From contig CACYCL010000144.1 in the NCBI GenBank assembly GCA_902772905.1, forward strand, positions 1-32,950: DNA of 32,950 nt, in the 5' to 3' direction. Below are positions 24,349 through 32,336 of this stretch, piece after piece (position 1 is the stretch's first letter; each line of letters starts with the position of its first letter). This stretch comes from an uncultured bacterium (GTDB taxonomy: Bacteria; Verrucomicrobiota; Kiritimatiellia; RFP12; UBA1067). The position numbers were made by a program, and so were the translations under genes. Below the pieces are notes generated by a model. That model was given only the letters and a program-made list of their open reading frames with translations. It had not been told where the DNA came from and did no database searches.

Positions 24349-25770
24349 ATGAAAACGATAATGCATAACGAAAATATGTCGTCGATGTCGGCCGCCGTGC
24401 GCAGCTGTGCGTATGCGTTTGCGTGTTTTGCCGCGCTTGCCGCAAATGCCGAGATCGAGTTTGACGCAGGTGCAGACCTGCGCATCAGGCAAGAGTTGAT
24501 AAGAAATGCGCCAGGCCTGCCTGGCGGAGGCCTTCTTATGTCGGCGCGCAGAAGCGGCTTTACCGACCAGATGCGCTTCCGTCCGAGGATATGGGGCGAG
24601 ATCAAGGCGTACAGCGAAAACGAAAGCGTTGGCGAGTGGCGCATATTCACGCGTCTAACCGACGAATTTCGCTGGTGCCCAGAGCCGTACAAAAACGCGC
24701 AGACTTTCCCCGGCGAAGTGATACTCGACAATCTCTTCATCGAGGGGAAGGGAGTGTTCGACGGTTTTCTTGACTTGCGCCTTGGCCGTCAGGATCTCTA
24801 CAACTACTGTGGGCTCGACCATGTCTTCGTGGACGGAACTCCGGGCGATGGCTCGCGGACGGTCTACACCGACATGGCCGCGTTCAAGCTGCACTTCACC
24901 GAAGATTCAACGCTTGACCTGTTCGCGCTTTACAACTTCGACGACACAGACATTCGTTGGGGCACGCGCCGCAGCAAACACACGTCGCTATCGGGTCTTG
25001 GCGGAGGAGCCGACCTTGACATGGACGACTGGGGCGTTGGCGCTATATGGGGATCAAAGCTCTATGAGTGGCTGCCCTACCAGCTGTTCATAATGCAGAA
25101 AAACACCCATGAGTTCATGCGTGGCGGAGTGGAGCATCCGTGGACTCAGCGTGAACTTGTCGGAGCGAAGGTTGTGCCGCAGATAAACGACGAATGGTCT
25201 TTGCAGCTGGAGGCAATGGGCCAGATCGGAAACAACGGCGACCACGATACGCTCTGTGGTTGGAGCTCTTACGCAGGCGTTAACTGGAAGAGCGCGACGG
25301 AGTCGTCAATCAAGCCTTTCGGCAGCTTCGGCTACCACTTCATGTCCGGCGGCGACGATGCTGCCGTAGAGGACGGAGGGCACCGCGCATGGGATCCTAT
25401 GTGGTCTCGCGGCGTGAACGACTCTGAGCTGTTCCTGTATGGTACGCACTATGGCGCGGCATGGTGGAGCAACCAACACTACATGAAGCTTGCGGCTGGC
25501 CTTGACTTCGGTCGTGCCCACAGACTCACCGGACACATTGGCCCACTTTTCGCTGCGGCGCAGGACGGAATGGGCGGAGGCGACGGCCATTTCAAGGGGC
25601 TGCTCTCGCAGCTGCGCTACGATTTCCCGCTTTGGCTCGCCGACAAGGAGAAGGGGGAGAGATTCGAGGTTGTGGGGCACTTTCACCTTGAGTTATTCAA
25701 TCCTGGCGATTACTACGAAACGGACAAGCCAGGGTTTTTCTTCCGTTGGCAGGTCGAGTTCAGGTTCTGA
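24349..25770 (+). CDS. Outer-membrane beta-barrel protein, alginate-export (AlgE)-like
   Basis: 473 residues. A signal peptide (VRSCAYAFACFAALAANA) is probably cut before EIEFDAGADLRIRQE. The mature part alternates amphipathic strands and turns, with FRPRIWGEIKAYSENESVGEWRIFTRL and LDLRLGRQDLYN like alginate-export/OprD-type porins. The last residues WQVEFRF end in Phe, the signal for barrel assembly. The substrate is unknown. The start is uncertain among ATG 24349, 24361, 24376 and 24385; 24349 is given because it is first after the promoter and its AUG overlaps a three-codon upstream ORF. pyrC follows after 5 nt. Confidence 0.8.
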   Translation: MKTIMHNENMSSMSAAVRSCAYAFACFAALAANAEIEFDAGADLRIRQELIRNAPGLPGGGLLMSARRSGFTDQMRFRPRIWGEIKAYSENESVGEWRIFTRLTDEFRWCPEPYKNAQTFPGEVILDNLFIEGKGVFDGFLDLRLGRQDLYNYCGLDHVFVDGTPGDGSRTVYTDMAAFKLHFTEDSTLDLFALYNFDDTDIRWGTRRSKHTSLSGLGGGADLDMDDWGVGAIWGSKLYEWLPYQLFIMQKNTHEFMRGGVEHPWTQRELVGAKVVPQINDEWSLQLEAMGQIGNNGDHDTLCGWSSYAGVNWKSATESSIKPFGSFGYHFMSGGDDAAVEDGGHRAWDPMWSRGVNDSELFLYGTHYGAAWWSNQHYMKLAAGLDFGRAHRLTGHIGPLFAAAQDGMGGGDGHFKGLLSQLRYDFPLWLADKEKGERFEVVGHFHLELFNPGDYYETDKPGFFFRWQVEFRF

Positions 25771-25775
25771 TACCG

Positions 25776-26894
25776 ATGAAGCGCAAGCTTGAATTCCCCG
25801 GCTTCATAGACGTGCACGTGCACTTCCGCGATCCTGGCGTGCCAGAGGCGGAAACGACAGCAAGTGGGCTTGCAGCGGCTTCACGTGGCGGCTTCGCGGC
25901 GGTTGTCACGATGCCGAACACGGAGCCTGCCTGCGACTCTCCAGAGTTGATGTCGTACCAACGAGGCGCAGCCCGTGAATGTGGCGGTTCCCGTAGCACG
26001 ATTCTGCTGACATCTGCCTGCATAACAAGGGGTCGTTTAGGCCGCGAGGTTGCAGACCTAGAGTCGCTTGCGGAGGCGGGGGCAGCATTCTTCACCGACG
26101 ACGGTAGCTATGTTGCCGACGACAGAGTCATGGAAGAGGCCATGCGTCGTGCGGCGAAATTGGGAATGTGCGTCTGCGACCATGCCATGGACCCAGATGA
26201 GTCAAGGGGCGGAGTAATCCGCGACTGCGCTCTTGCACGGCGTTGTCATCTTCCCATCATGCCTGTTTCAACAGAGACGTTGGCAATACGTCGTGACATA
26301 TCTATTTGCCGCGTCACGGGCTGCCGCCTGCACATTCAGCACATATCGACGGCCGAAGGCGTCGAACTCGTGCGCAACGCGCAGCGGGAAGGTCTTCCTG
26401 TAACAGCAGAGGCAACGCCGCACCACCTTGCGCTGTCCTGCGATGAAATACCAGGCGACGACGCGAACTACAAGATGGCGCCGCCGCTTGGAAACAATGA
26501 AGATCGCTCGGAGCTGCGACGCGCCGTGAAAGACGGCGTTCTGATGTTCGCTACCGACCACGCGCCGCACCCGGCAGCCAAGAAGTCGCTCGGCTTCGCT
26601 GCGAGCGCGAACGGCATAATTGGTCTTGAAACAGCGATTCCGCTCACATGGATGACGATGGTTGAGTGTGAGGGAATGAGGCCAGACGAATGGGCCAAGG
26701 CATGGTGGAATATGCCTCGCTCCATACTTTCGCCTTGTGCGGCAAAGAAACTGGAGTCAGTGCGGCAGACTGTTGTCGAGGTTGGAGAGTCGCGGGCAGT
26801 GGATGTATCGAAGTTCGCATCTCTTTCAAGAAACTGTCCGTATGACGGCTGGGAGTCAACGTGCTGGCCGGTTGCAGGCCGAAGGCTGAATTGA
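25776..26894 (+). CDS. pyrC: Dihydroorotase, class I, short N-terminus
   Basis: 372 residues. It interconverts carbamoyl aspartate and dihydroorotate. All metal and catalytic motifs are present: DVHVHFRDPG (HxH and the substrate Arg), AFFTDDG (Asp), CDHAMD (His), HIQHIST (His) and FATDHAPH (catalytic Asp). Class I enzymes usually have about 45-55 residues before GFIDVHVH that form half of a beta-sandwich; here only 8 precede it. The C-terminal half of that domain (QTVVEVGESRAVDVSKF) is retained. ATG 25776 follows the barrel gene stop by 5 nt with no clear Shine-Dalgarno site; no longer start is available without entering the barrel gene. Confidence 0.88.
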   Translation: MKRKLEFPGFIDVHVHFRDPGVPEAETTASGLAAASRGGFAAVVTMPNTEPACDSPELMSYQRGAARECGGSRSTILLTSACITRGRLGREVADLESLAEAGAAFFTDDGSYVADDRVMEEAMRRAAKLGMCVCDHAMDPDESRGGVIRDCALARRCHLPIMPVSTETLAIRRDISICRVTGCRLHIQHISTAEGVELVRNAQREGLPVTAEATPHHLALSCDEIPGDDANYKMAPPLGNNEDRSELRRAVKDGVLMFATDHAPHPAAKKSLGFAASANGIIGLETAIPLTWMTMVECEGMRPDEWAKAWWNMPRSILSPCAAKKLESVRQTVVEVGESRAVDVSKFASLSRNCPYDGWESTCWPVAGRRLN

Positions 26895-26897
26895 AAC

Positions 26898-27716
26898 ATG
26901 AACATATCATTTTTTGACAGGGCTGCGGGATACTTTCCCGACTTGTGCTTCAAGATGCCGCCAGACCTCGGCATAATGCTTGGCAGTGGGTGGGGAGCTG
27001 CGCTCGAGCCTGACGAGATTCTTTTCCGTGCGTCGTATTCAGACATTCCCGGACTTGGTGCGTCCACTGTCAAGGGCCATGTCGGCGAGTTCGTGCTATT
27101 CCGTCGAGGATTGAAACGTGTGGCGGCATGGTGCGGACGACGCCACTACTATGAGGGAGCGGGCTGGGAGCCGGTGGTGCTCCCGGTCGAGATGCTGCGC
27201 AGAATGGGCTGCCAGTCGATCCTTCTCACGAATGCGTCAGGGGGCATAAACCCGACGCTTCGACCAGGGGACTTTGTGGTAATCCGCGATCACATAAACC
27301 TCGTGGGCGCCAATCCCCTTGTAGGTCAGCATGTTGCCGAGTGGGGCGAGCGATTCCCCGACATGAGCGAGGTGTACACGCGTCGGCTGGCGGAGCTCCT
27401 GCACGCGAGCGCAAACAAGCTCGGGCTTCGAGCGATGGACGGCGTGTACGCATACAGCTGCGGACCGTGTTACGAGACGCCGGCCGAGATACAGGCGTAC
27501 AAGGCGCAGGGCGCGGATGTCGTCGGCATGTCAACTGTGCCGGAGGCGGTGTTCGCACGCGCTTGCGGCATCAAGGTCGCCGGTCTTTCGCTGGTGTCGA
27601 ACCTTGCCGCAGGCATCTCTCGCCGCGCTCTTGGGCATGAGGAGGTCATGGCCGCTGGCGAGGCCGCCAAGCCAAGCATGGCCGCGCTAATAGGGGACTT
27701 CATTGATCGACTCTGA
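26898..27716 (+). CDS. punA: Purine nucleoside phosphorylase (trimeric, PNP I type)
   Basis: 272 residues. It phosphorolyses purine nucleosides to base and ribose-1-phosphate in salvage. Motifs: LGSGWG (phosphate loop), GRRHYYEGAGW (phosphate His), LTNASGGIN (base-site Asn region), and SCGPCYETPAEIQAYKAQGADVVGMSTVPE with the Glu and Met of the ribose site. The first motif has Trp in LGSGWG, as in PNP I rather than MTA phosphorylase. It starts 3 nt after pyrC, overlaps the recombinase start by 14 nt, and is probably co-transcribed from the barrel promoter. Confidence 0.92.
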   Translation: MNISFFDRAAGYFPDLCFKMPPDLGIMLGSGWGAALEPDEILFRASYSDIPGLGASTVKGHVGEFVLFRRGLKRVAAWCGRRHYYEGAGWEPVVLPVEMLRRMGCQSILLTNASGGINPTLRPGDFVVIRDHINLVGANPLVGQHVAEWGERFPDMSEVYTRRLAELLHASANKLGLRAMDGVYAYSCGPCYETPAEIQAYKAQGADVVGMSTVPEAVFARACGIKVAGLSLVSNLAAGISRRALGHEEVMAAGEAAKPSMAALIGDFIDRL

Positions 27717-28596
27717 CGTTGAGGACTTCCTCTCCGCGCTGCTACTCGAAAAGGGAGAGAGCGAGAACACGTGCATTGCATACCGCGCCGACCTTGAGCG
27801 TTTCATGGCGTTTCTGGCAAGGCGCGGCAAGGCGGATTCCGCGTCCGTCGCGCGCGAGGACATCGTGGACTTCCTCGCCGAGGAGCGAGTGCAGGGCATG
27901 GCTGGCACGACGCGGGCGCGGCGAACCGCTGCGATACGAATGTTCTTCCGTCATCTGAAGGAACGGCACCGTCTGCGCGCAAACCCGTCCGACCTGATGG
28001 ATTCGCCGCGCAAGGCGCGTCCGCTTCCGAAAGTGCTTTCGGAGGACGAGGTTGCGCGGATGATTGAAACCGCGAATGGCAACGATCCGCGTTCCGTCCG
28101 TGACCGCGCGCTTCTTGAAACGCTTTATGGATGCGGACTCCGCGTAAGCGAGGCGTGTGCGCTCAAGATGGACGACATCATGGCGGATGGCGAACTGCTG
28201 CGCGTCTTTGGTAAGGGATCCAAGGAGCGCGTAGTGCCGATTGGCGGTGGTGCTGGACGTGCGCTTTCTGCGTATTTTGCATCGGCGCGCACGTCGTTCA
28301 CGAAGGGCAACCTTGGCGAGACGCATGTGTTTGTCACTCGCCTTGGAAGGCCGTTCACTCGACAGGGCGTGTTCAAGGTGGTTCGCGAACGAGCGGCTGC
28401 AGTGGGCATCGCCGCAGATCGCATATCGCCGCATGTCCTCAGGCACTCGTATGCGTCGCACATGCTTGCACGCGGTGCAGACGTGCGTGTGATACAGGAA
28501 CTTCTCGGTCATGCTGACATAGGCACCACTCAGATATACACGCATGTGGATGCATCAAGGTTCTCCGAAATACACCGATTGCATCCGCGCCACTGA
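27703..28596 (+). CDS. xerD: Tyrosine recombinase XerC/XerD (TTG start)
   Basis: 297 residues, the size of Xer recombinases that resolve chromosome dimers at dif. The N-terminal SAM-like core-binding domain spans about 3-88. The catalytic residues are Arg147 (GLRVSE), Lys171 (GKGSKER), His244 and Arg247 (HVLRHS), His270 (LLGHAD) and Tyr279 (QIYTHV); all are present. XerD is slightly favoured over XerC by the style of the last motif, but this is uncertain. TTG 27703 is preferred: AGGGGA lies 6-8 nt before it and the frame overlaps the phosphorylase stop. No att-like or mobile features are next to it, so it is a housekeeping gene rather than an integrase. Confidence 0.88.
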   Translation: MIDSDVEDFLSALLLEKGESENTCIAYRADLERFMAFLARRGKADSASVAREDIVDFLAEERVQGMAGTTRARRTAAIRMFFRHLKERHRLRANPSDLMDSPRKARPLPKVLSEDEVARMIETANGNDPRSVRDRALLETLYGCGLRVSEACALKMDDIMADGELLRVFGKGSKERVVPIGGGAGRALSAYFASARTSFTKGNLGETHVFVTRLGRPFTRQGVFKVVRERAAAVGIAADRISPHVLRHSYASHMLARGADVRVIQELLGHADIGTTQIYTHVDASRFSEIHRLHPRH

Positions 28597-28638
28597 CCCA
28601 CCATATGGAGTTGAACCGTTGCGCCAGAGTGCGTGGTT

Positions 28639-28647
28639 TGGTATAAT
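28639..28647 (+). promoter_or_regulatory. Extended -10 promoter of the queA leader ORF
   Basis: TGG-TATAAT (-10 at 28642-28647); ATG 28655 follows after 7 nt, so the mRNA would begin at or next to the start codon of the leader ORF. Confidence 0.7.
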
Positions 28648-28654
28648 CTCAGGC

Positions 28655-28687
28655 ATGAGCATGAACATGGAGAACAAGGGCAGGTGA
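28655..28687 (+). CDS. 10-codon leader ORF overlapping queA
   Basis: The peptide is MSMNMENKGR. Its ATG sits at the predicted transcript 5' end and its TGA (28685-28687) overlaps the GTG of queA (28684-28686) as GTGA. The three Met codons at positions 1, 3 and 5 all read in the same frame. Such an arrangement would feed ribosomes from a leaderless start to the queA GTG by termination-reinitiation. No similar peptide is known to me; its function is inferred from layout only. Confidence 0.5.
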   Translation: MSMNMENKGR

Positions 28688-29823
28688 AGACAAGACAGTT
28701 CTGGTATCCGTTGCCCGAGCGGCTGATAGCACAGCGCCCCGCAGAGACTCGCGGGACGGAGCGGATGATGGTGCTGCATCGTGATACAGGCGTGATCGAG
28801 CATCGGCACATTGCCGACATCGTCGAGTACGTTACGCCGAATGACTTGCTTGTCGTGAACGACACAAAAGTCTTTCCCGCACGGCTCATTGGAGCGTGGC
28901 CAGATACGCTTGGTGCAGTGGAAATGCTGCTTGTCAACGCCGCGCCGATGGATGCGGACGGCGAACGTCCGTCGATGTCGTCCGGCGTGGACTCCTTGCG
29001 CTGGAATGTGATCGTTGGTTCGGGGCGTAAATGCCGAGAAGGGCAGATTGCCGTGTTCGGACCGAACCGCGAGCTTCAAGCGACGATGCTAAAGCCGCTT
29101 TCAGGCATAGGCATGTGGCAGGTTGAATTTGCCTGCAAACGCCCGCTAATGGATCTTCTTGATGAGTTCGGGCGAACGCCTGTGCCGCCGTACGTGAAAC
29201 GCGAGGGCACGGCAGAAGAGGAGCGCGCCGACCGAGAGCGCTACCAGACCGTCTACGCGCGCGAGGTCGGTTCTGTCGCCGCTCCTACAGCTGGACTGCA
29301 CTTCACGCCGGAGATACTTGCGGCTATAGAGGCCAAGGGCGTCAGGCGCGTTGCTGTTACTTTGCACGTCGGTCCTGGTACGTTTAGACCTGTAAAGGCG
29401 GACAACATCGAAGACCACCACATGGACTTCGAGGCGTTCACCGTTCCGCCAGAGGCCGCCGAGGCTGTAAACTACTGCAAGGCGAGAGGTGGGCGCGTGT
29501 TCTGCGTTGGCTCCACGACTGTGCGCACGCTTGAGTCCGTCGCCGCGGCAGTTGGTGCGGACGGGGCCGGAAATCGCGTCGACATGTCGTCCCCACGCGA
29601 GATTGTTAGGCCGGGCTCAGGAGCGAGCGACATATTCATCTATCCACCTTACCGCTTCCGCGTGTGCGACTGCATGCTGACGAATTTTCATTTGCCGCAG
29701 TCCACGCTTCTCATGATGGTGTCTGCGCTTGCCGGGCGTGAAAGGGTGCTTTGCGCGTATGCCATGGCCGTGCAGAAGAACTACATGTTTTTCTCGTACG
29801 GAGATTGCATGCTCATCGTCTGA
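28684..29823 (+). CDS. queA: S-adenosylmethionine:tRNA ribosyltransferase-isomerase (GTG start)
   Basis: 379 residues. It transfers the ribosyl part of SAM to preQ1 in tRNA to form epoxyqueuosine in queuosine synthesis. It starts FWYPLPERLIAQRPAE (family: two-residue variants of ELPxxLIAxxP). Then come LLVVNDTKVFPARL, GRTPVPPYVKR, YQTVYAREVGSVAAPTAGLHFT and LHVGPGTFRPV, and the C-terminal MFFSYGDCMLI. GTG 28684 gives the usual N-terminus; starts further upstream would run through the promoter. It overlaps the stop of the leader ORF. No preQ1 riboswitch fits in the short leader. Confidence 0.93.
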   Translation: MKTRQFWYPLPERLIAQRPAETRGTERMMVLHRDTGVIEHRHIADIVEYVTPNDLLVVNDTKVFPARLIGAWPDTLGAVEMLLVNAAPMDADGERPSMSSGVDSLRWNVIVGSGRKCREGQIAVFGPNRELQATMLKPLSGIGMWQVEFACKRPLMDLLDEFGRTPVPPYVKREGTAEEERADRERYQTVYAREVGSVAAPTAGLHFTPEILAAIEAKGVRRVAVTLHVGPGTFRPVKADNIEDHHMDFEAFTVPPEAAEAVNYCKARGGRVFCVGSTTVRTLESVAAAVGADGAGNRVDMSSPREIVRPGSGASDIFIYPPYRFRVCDCMLTNFHLPQSTLLMMVSALAGRERVLCAYAMAVQKNYMFFSYGDCMLIV

Positions 29824-29834
29824 TGTGGTATAAT
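29805..29834 (+). promoter_or_regulatory. Promoter of the PAS gene, near-leaderless
   Basis: TTGCAT (29805-29810), 18-bp spacer, TGG-TATAAT (-10 at 29829-29834). ATG 29846 follows after 11 nt, giving a predicted leader of about 5 nt. The promoter overlaps the last codons of queA. Confidence 0.75.
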
Positions 29835-29845
29835 TCACTACTGAA

Positions 29846-30538
29846 ATGGCTATGTTTGTACCAAAAGACCGTCGATCGCTTTTCCGTCAGTTCCTGTCGG
29901 GGATGTATGATGCCGTAGTCATAACTGACCCGAACGGGCATATCCTTGAGATCAACCCACGCACAGTGGAGTATTTCGGTCGCGAAATCGAGGAGGTTGT
30001 TGACCAGCCGATATCGGTGTTCATTCCTGGTCTGAAGCAGGACGTAGTGCTGCGCATCCGAAAGGGACTGGAGGGCGATCGTCACGTTGTCGTTGATGCG
30101 AATGGCGTCGCGAAGGATGGGCGGAAGATCGCATGCGAGGTGGCCGTGTCGTGCATAGACCTCCTCAATCCAGGAGACCTCATTTTCACGATTCGGAACG
30201 TTGAGCGCCGTCGTGCGTACATGAATGCGTTTCGCGACAAGGCCAATTCGTTCGACATATCGTCCGATGCGCTCTTCGCATGTGATGCAAACGGCGCGAT
30301 ACGGGAGTGCAATGCGGCTTTTCTTTTGCGGTTCGGCTTGGCGGATGTGTCTGTTGCTCGCGGTCGTGCGATTGCAGAGTTCATCAAGGGCGACCAGCTT
30401 GAAGCGGGCTTCCGCCGCGCGCTCTCCGGCGAGAGAACTTCCGTCATGGTGGATGGAATGGGCGAAGTGGTGCTCGCTCCGAATGTGCACGTCCGAAAGA
30501 CTGTTGGCGTTGTCGGGTCTGTTCGCGGGGGGGTATGA
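29846..30538 (+). CDS. Two-PAS-domain protein without output domain
   Basis: 230 residues. The first PAS domain (about 12-120) begins FLSGMYDAVVITDPNGHILEINP; the second (about 135-225) has ISSDALFACDANGAIRECNAAFLLRFG. No kinase, GGDEF, HTH or methyl-accepting domain follows and there is no membrane segment, so it is a soluble sensor module that probably acts by binding a partner. A cofactor cannot be told from the sequence. It is followed 3 nt later by the pseudouridine synthase and probably shares its mRNA. Confidence 0.82.
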   Translation: MAMFVPKDRRSLFRQFLSGMYDAVVITDPNGHILEINPRTVEYFGREIEEVVDQPISVFIPGLKQDVVLRIRKGLEGDRHVVVDANGVAKDGRKIACEVAVSCIDLLNPGDLIFTIRNVERRRAYMNAFRDKANSFDISSDALFACDANGAIRECNAAFLLRFGLADVSVARGRAIAEFIKGDQLEAGFRRALSGERTSVMVDGMGEVVLAPNVHVRKTVGVVGSVRGGV

Positions 30539-30541
30539 CCG

Positions 30542-31465
30542 ATGGTTCGTCGTGCGCCTCGCCATGCCGTGGGCATACAGTCGCTGTCCGTGCAGAAGGC
30601 AGACCCGAAGATTCTTCAGGATTTTCTTGCCATCAGGTTCTCGCTGACTAGACGCACGGCCAAGGCAGTGATAGACGGCCGCAATGTCTGGGTGAACCGA
30701 AAATGCGTCTGGATGGCTCGCTTTGCCATACGGACAGGCGATGTTGTGGAATTGCCGCAGGCAATTGTCAAGGCCGCGCAGAGGCAGGCGCCAGCATCGG
30801 CGCTAGGCGGCAACTCCGTCGGCGGAGTGCAGGCGCGCCGCCATGTGCGCGTGCTCTGGCAGGACGACAACTATCTTGTGTGCGACAAGCCGTCCGGCAT
30901 GGTAAGCTGCGACGATCCAAAGAGTGTCGAGTCGCTTCTGCGCGAGCAGGAGGGCGTGCCGACCTTGGAGGCAGTGCACCGTCTTGACCGCGATACGACG
31001 GGTTGTCTTCTGTTCGCCAAGCGGCACGTGGCGCTGGAAGCCGCGATAGAGGTGTTTCGCACCCACAAGGTCACAAAAATTTACCATGCGATTGTTGCGG
31101 GGCGCTTCCCGTATGCGCACCAGACGATCAGTTCCCAGATCGACGGCCAGGACGCGCGATCGGACGTAACGCGCGAGGCGTTCTCGCCAGATGTCTCATT
31201 GCTTCGCGTCAAGATAGAGACCGGTCGCACGAACCAGATTCGGAGGCACTTGTCGTCAGTGCGTTTTCCGATTGTTGGCGACAGGGTCTTCGGGCTTAAA
31301 AGCGTTCGTGATCCGAGGCTCATGCAGGTTCCGCGTCAAATGCTTCATGCGTCGACGCTCACGCTCATTGAGCCGATGACGAGGAAAGGCCAGATACACG
31401 TCCATTCGCCAATGCCGGCAGACTTCCGCGCTTCGCTTAGAGTCTTCGGGTTGGGGAAAAAGTAG
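30542..31465 (+). CDS. RluA-family pseudouridine synthase with S4 domain
   Basis: 307 residues. An S4-like RNA-binding region (about 22-75) has LAIRFSLTRRTAKAVIDGRNVWVN. The catalytic domain starts VLWQDDNYLVCDKPSGMVS and has the motif HRLDRDTTG with catalytic Asp149, then FAKRHVALEAA and ETGRTNQIRRHL. It isomerises uridine to pseudouridine in rRNA or tRNA; the exact target (RluC/RluD/RluA type) cannot be told. ATG 30542 lies 3 nt after the PAS stop, with a run of G just upstream. Confidence 0.9.
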   Translation: MVRRAPRHAVGIQSLSVQKADPKILQDFLAIRFSLTRRTAKAVIDGRNVWVNRKCVWMARFAIRTGDVVELPQAIVKAAQRQAPASALGGNSVGGVQARRHVRVLWQDDNYLVCDKPSGMVSCDDPKSVESLLREQEGVPTLEAVHRLDRDTTGCLLFAKRHVALEAAIEVFRTHKVTKIYHAIVAGRFPYAHQTISSQIDGQDARSDVTREAFSPDVSLLRVKIETGRTNQIRRHLSSVRFPIVGDRVFGLKSVRDPRLMQVPRQMLHASTLTLIEPMTRKGQIHVHSPMPADFRASLRVFGLGKK

Positions 31466-31490
31466 GGGAGGCGGCTCCTTATTCGCCGAT

Positions 31491-31943
31491 TCAGCTGCCG
31501 CGCTCCATGTCGCGGCGAAGGGCTTTCTTCTTCAGCGTGTCGCGCTTGTCGTGCAACTGCTTGCCTCGGCATACGCCGAGATCGAGCTTGATGCGTCCGT
31601 TCTTTAGAAACATTTTCAGCGGAACGAGCGTTAGCCCCTTGGCCTCTGTCTTGAGGCGAAGTTCCTCTATCTGCTTCTTGTGCACGAGGAGCTTGCGCAT
31701 CGACTTGGGTTCGTGGTTGAACCGGTTGCCGAACTTGTACGCGGCGATGTCCGCCCCGACGAGCCAGAGCTCGCCGTGGAGGACAGCCCCGTACGATCCG
31801 GAGAGAGAGACGCTGCCACCACGGCAGCTTTTCGCCTCAGTCCCGGAAAGGACAATACCGCACTCGATTGAGTCGAGCACGGTAAAGTCGTGGCGGGCCT
31901 TTCGGTTCTCCGCCAGAGTGGCGTTGAATTTCTTCTCTGCCAC
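31491..31943 (-). CDS. smpB: SsrA-binding protein SmpB (GTG start)
   Basis: 150 residues on the minus strand. With tmRNA it rescues stalled ribosomes. It starts VAEKKFNATLAENRKARHDFTVLDSIECGIVLSGTE, the SmpB signature, and continues through GELWLVGADIAAYKFGNRFNHEP and KLLVHKKQIEEL. The C-terminal basic tail is DTLKKKALRRDMERGS, which enters the mRNA path. GTG 31943 is chosen; the upstream part of the frame overlaps rpoZ and has no family match. It lies 8 nt after the rpoZ stop. The tmRNA gene itself is not in the window. Confidence 0.94.
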   Translation of the reverse strand: MAEKKFNATLAENRKARHDFTVLDSIECGIVLSGTEAKSCRGGSVSLSGSYGAVLHGELWLVGADIAAYKFGNRFNHEPKSMRKLLVHKKQIEELRLKTEAKGLTLVPLKMFLKNGRIKLDLGVCRGKQLHDKRDTLKKKALRRDMERGS

Positions 31944-31951
31944 AGTGTCGC

Positions 31952-32272
31952 CTAGATGTCGGCGTAGAGCGAATTGACGCTCGTGCGCTTCTGATTCCAC
32001 TTCGTCTTGGCCTCTTCGGCCTTGGCAATCGCGTCGAAGTCGATTTCGGCGATTAGCCTGCCCTCGGCAACTTCTGCAAGTGCAATGTCGCACTTGTCGA
32101 CATCAAGGGCCGAGCGGCCCTTCTTGATGTCGTCGTCGGTGAGAAGCTTTGTTGGGTTTACGAGGGGCTTCGCGCCGTTTATGAGCTCACGCTCGCGCTT
32201 GCTGACGAGATTCACCAGCACGGGAACCGACTGGATCTTCTCGTGTGCCTTCTTCAGGAGTTCAGCGTTCAT
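31952..32272 (-). CDS. rpoZ: RNA polymerase omega subunit
   Basis: 106 residues on the minus strand. The omega core is present: KIQSVPVLVNLVSKRERELINGAKPLV, then DVDKCDIALAEVAEGRLI. It assists assembly of the beta-prime subunit. The C-terminal tail (DAIAKAEEAKTKWNQKRTS) is longer than in short omegas. The start is ATG 32272, with AAGGAC upstream. It is placed between pnp and smpB and probably co-transcribed with both. Confidence 0.85.
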   Translation of the reverse strand: MNAELLKKAHEKIQSVPVLVNLVSKRERELINGAKPLVNPTKLLTDDDIKKGRSALDVDKCDIALAEVAEGRLIAEIDFDAIAKAEEAKTKWNQKRTSVNSLYADI

Positions 32273-32316
32273 TTTGTTCCAAGTCCTTCAGCTGTTTCAC
32301 TTATCGGATCTGTGAT

Positions 32317-32336
32317 ATGCCGCAAGGCTGCGGCAT
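32317..32336 (-). other. Perfect hairpin at the pnp stop codon
   Basis: On the minus strand ATGCCGCA (32336-32329) pairs perfectly with TGCGGCAT (32324-32317) across a 4-nt loop. The first base pair begins in the pnp stop codon. No T-run follows. It could attenuate or protect the 3' end of pnp mRNA upstream of rpoZ. Confidence 0.5.

Noticed and set aside
27703..28596. Phage or integrative-element integrase
   Set aside because: Length and motifs match XerC/XerD, the neighbours are housekeeping genes, and no attachment repeats or tRNA junction are adjacent.
28600..28690. preQ1 riboswitch in front of queA
   Set aside because: The predicted leader is about 30 nt from the start point, is occupied by the leader ORF, and lacks the C-rich/A-rich preQ1 aptamer pattern.
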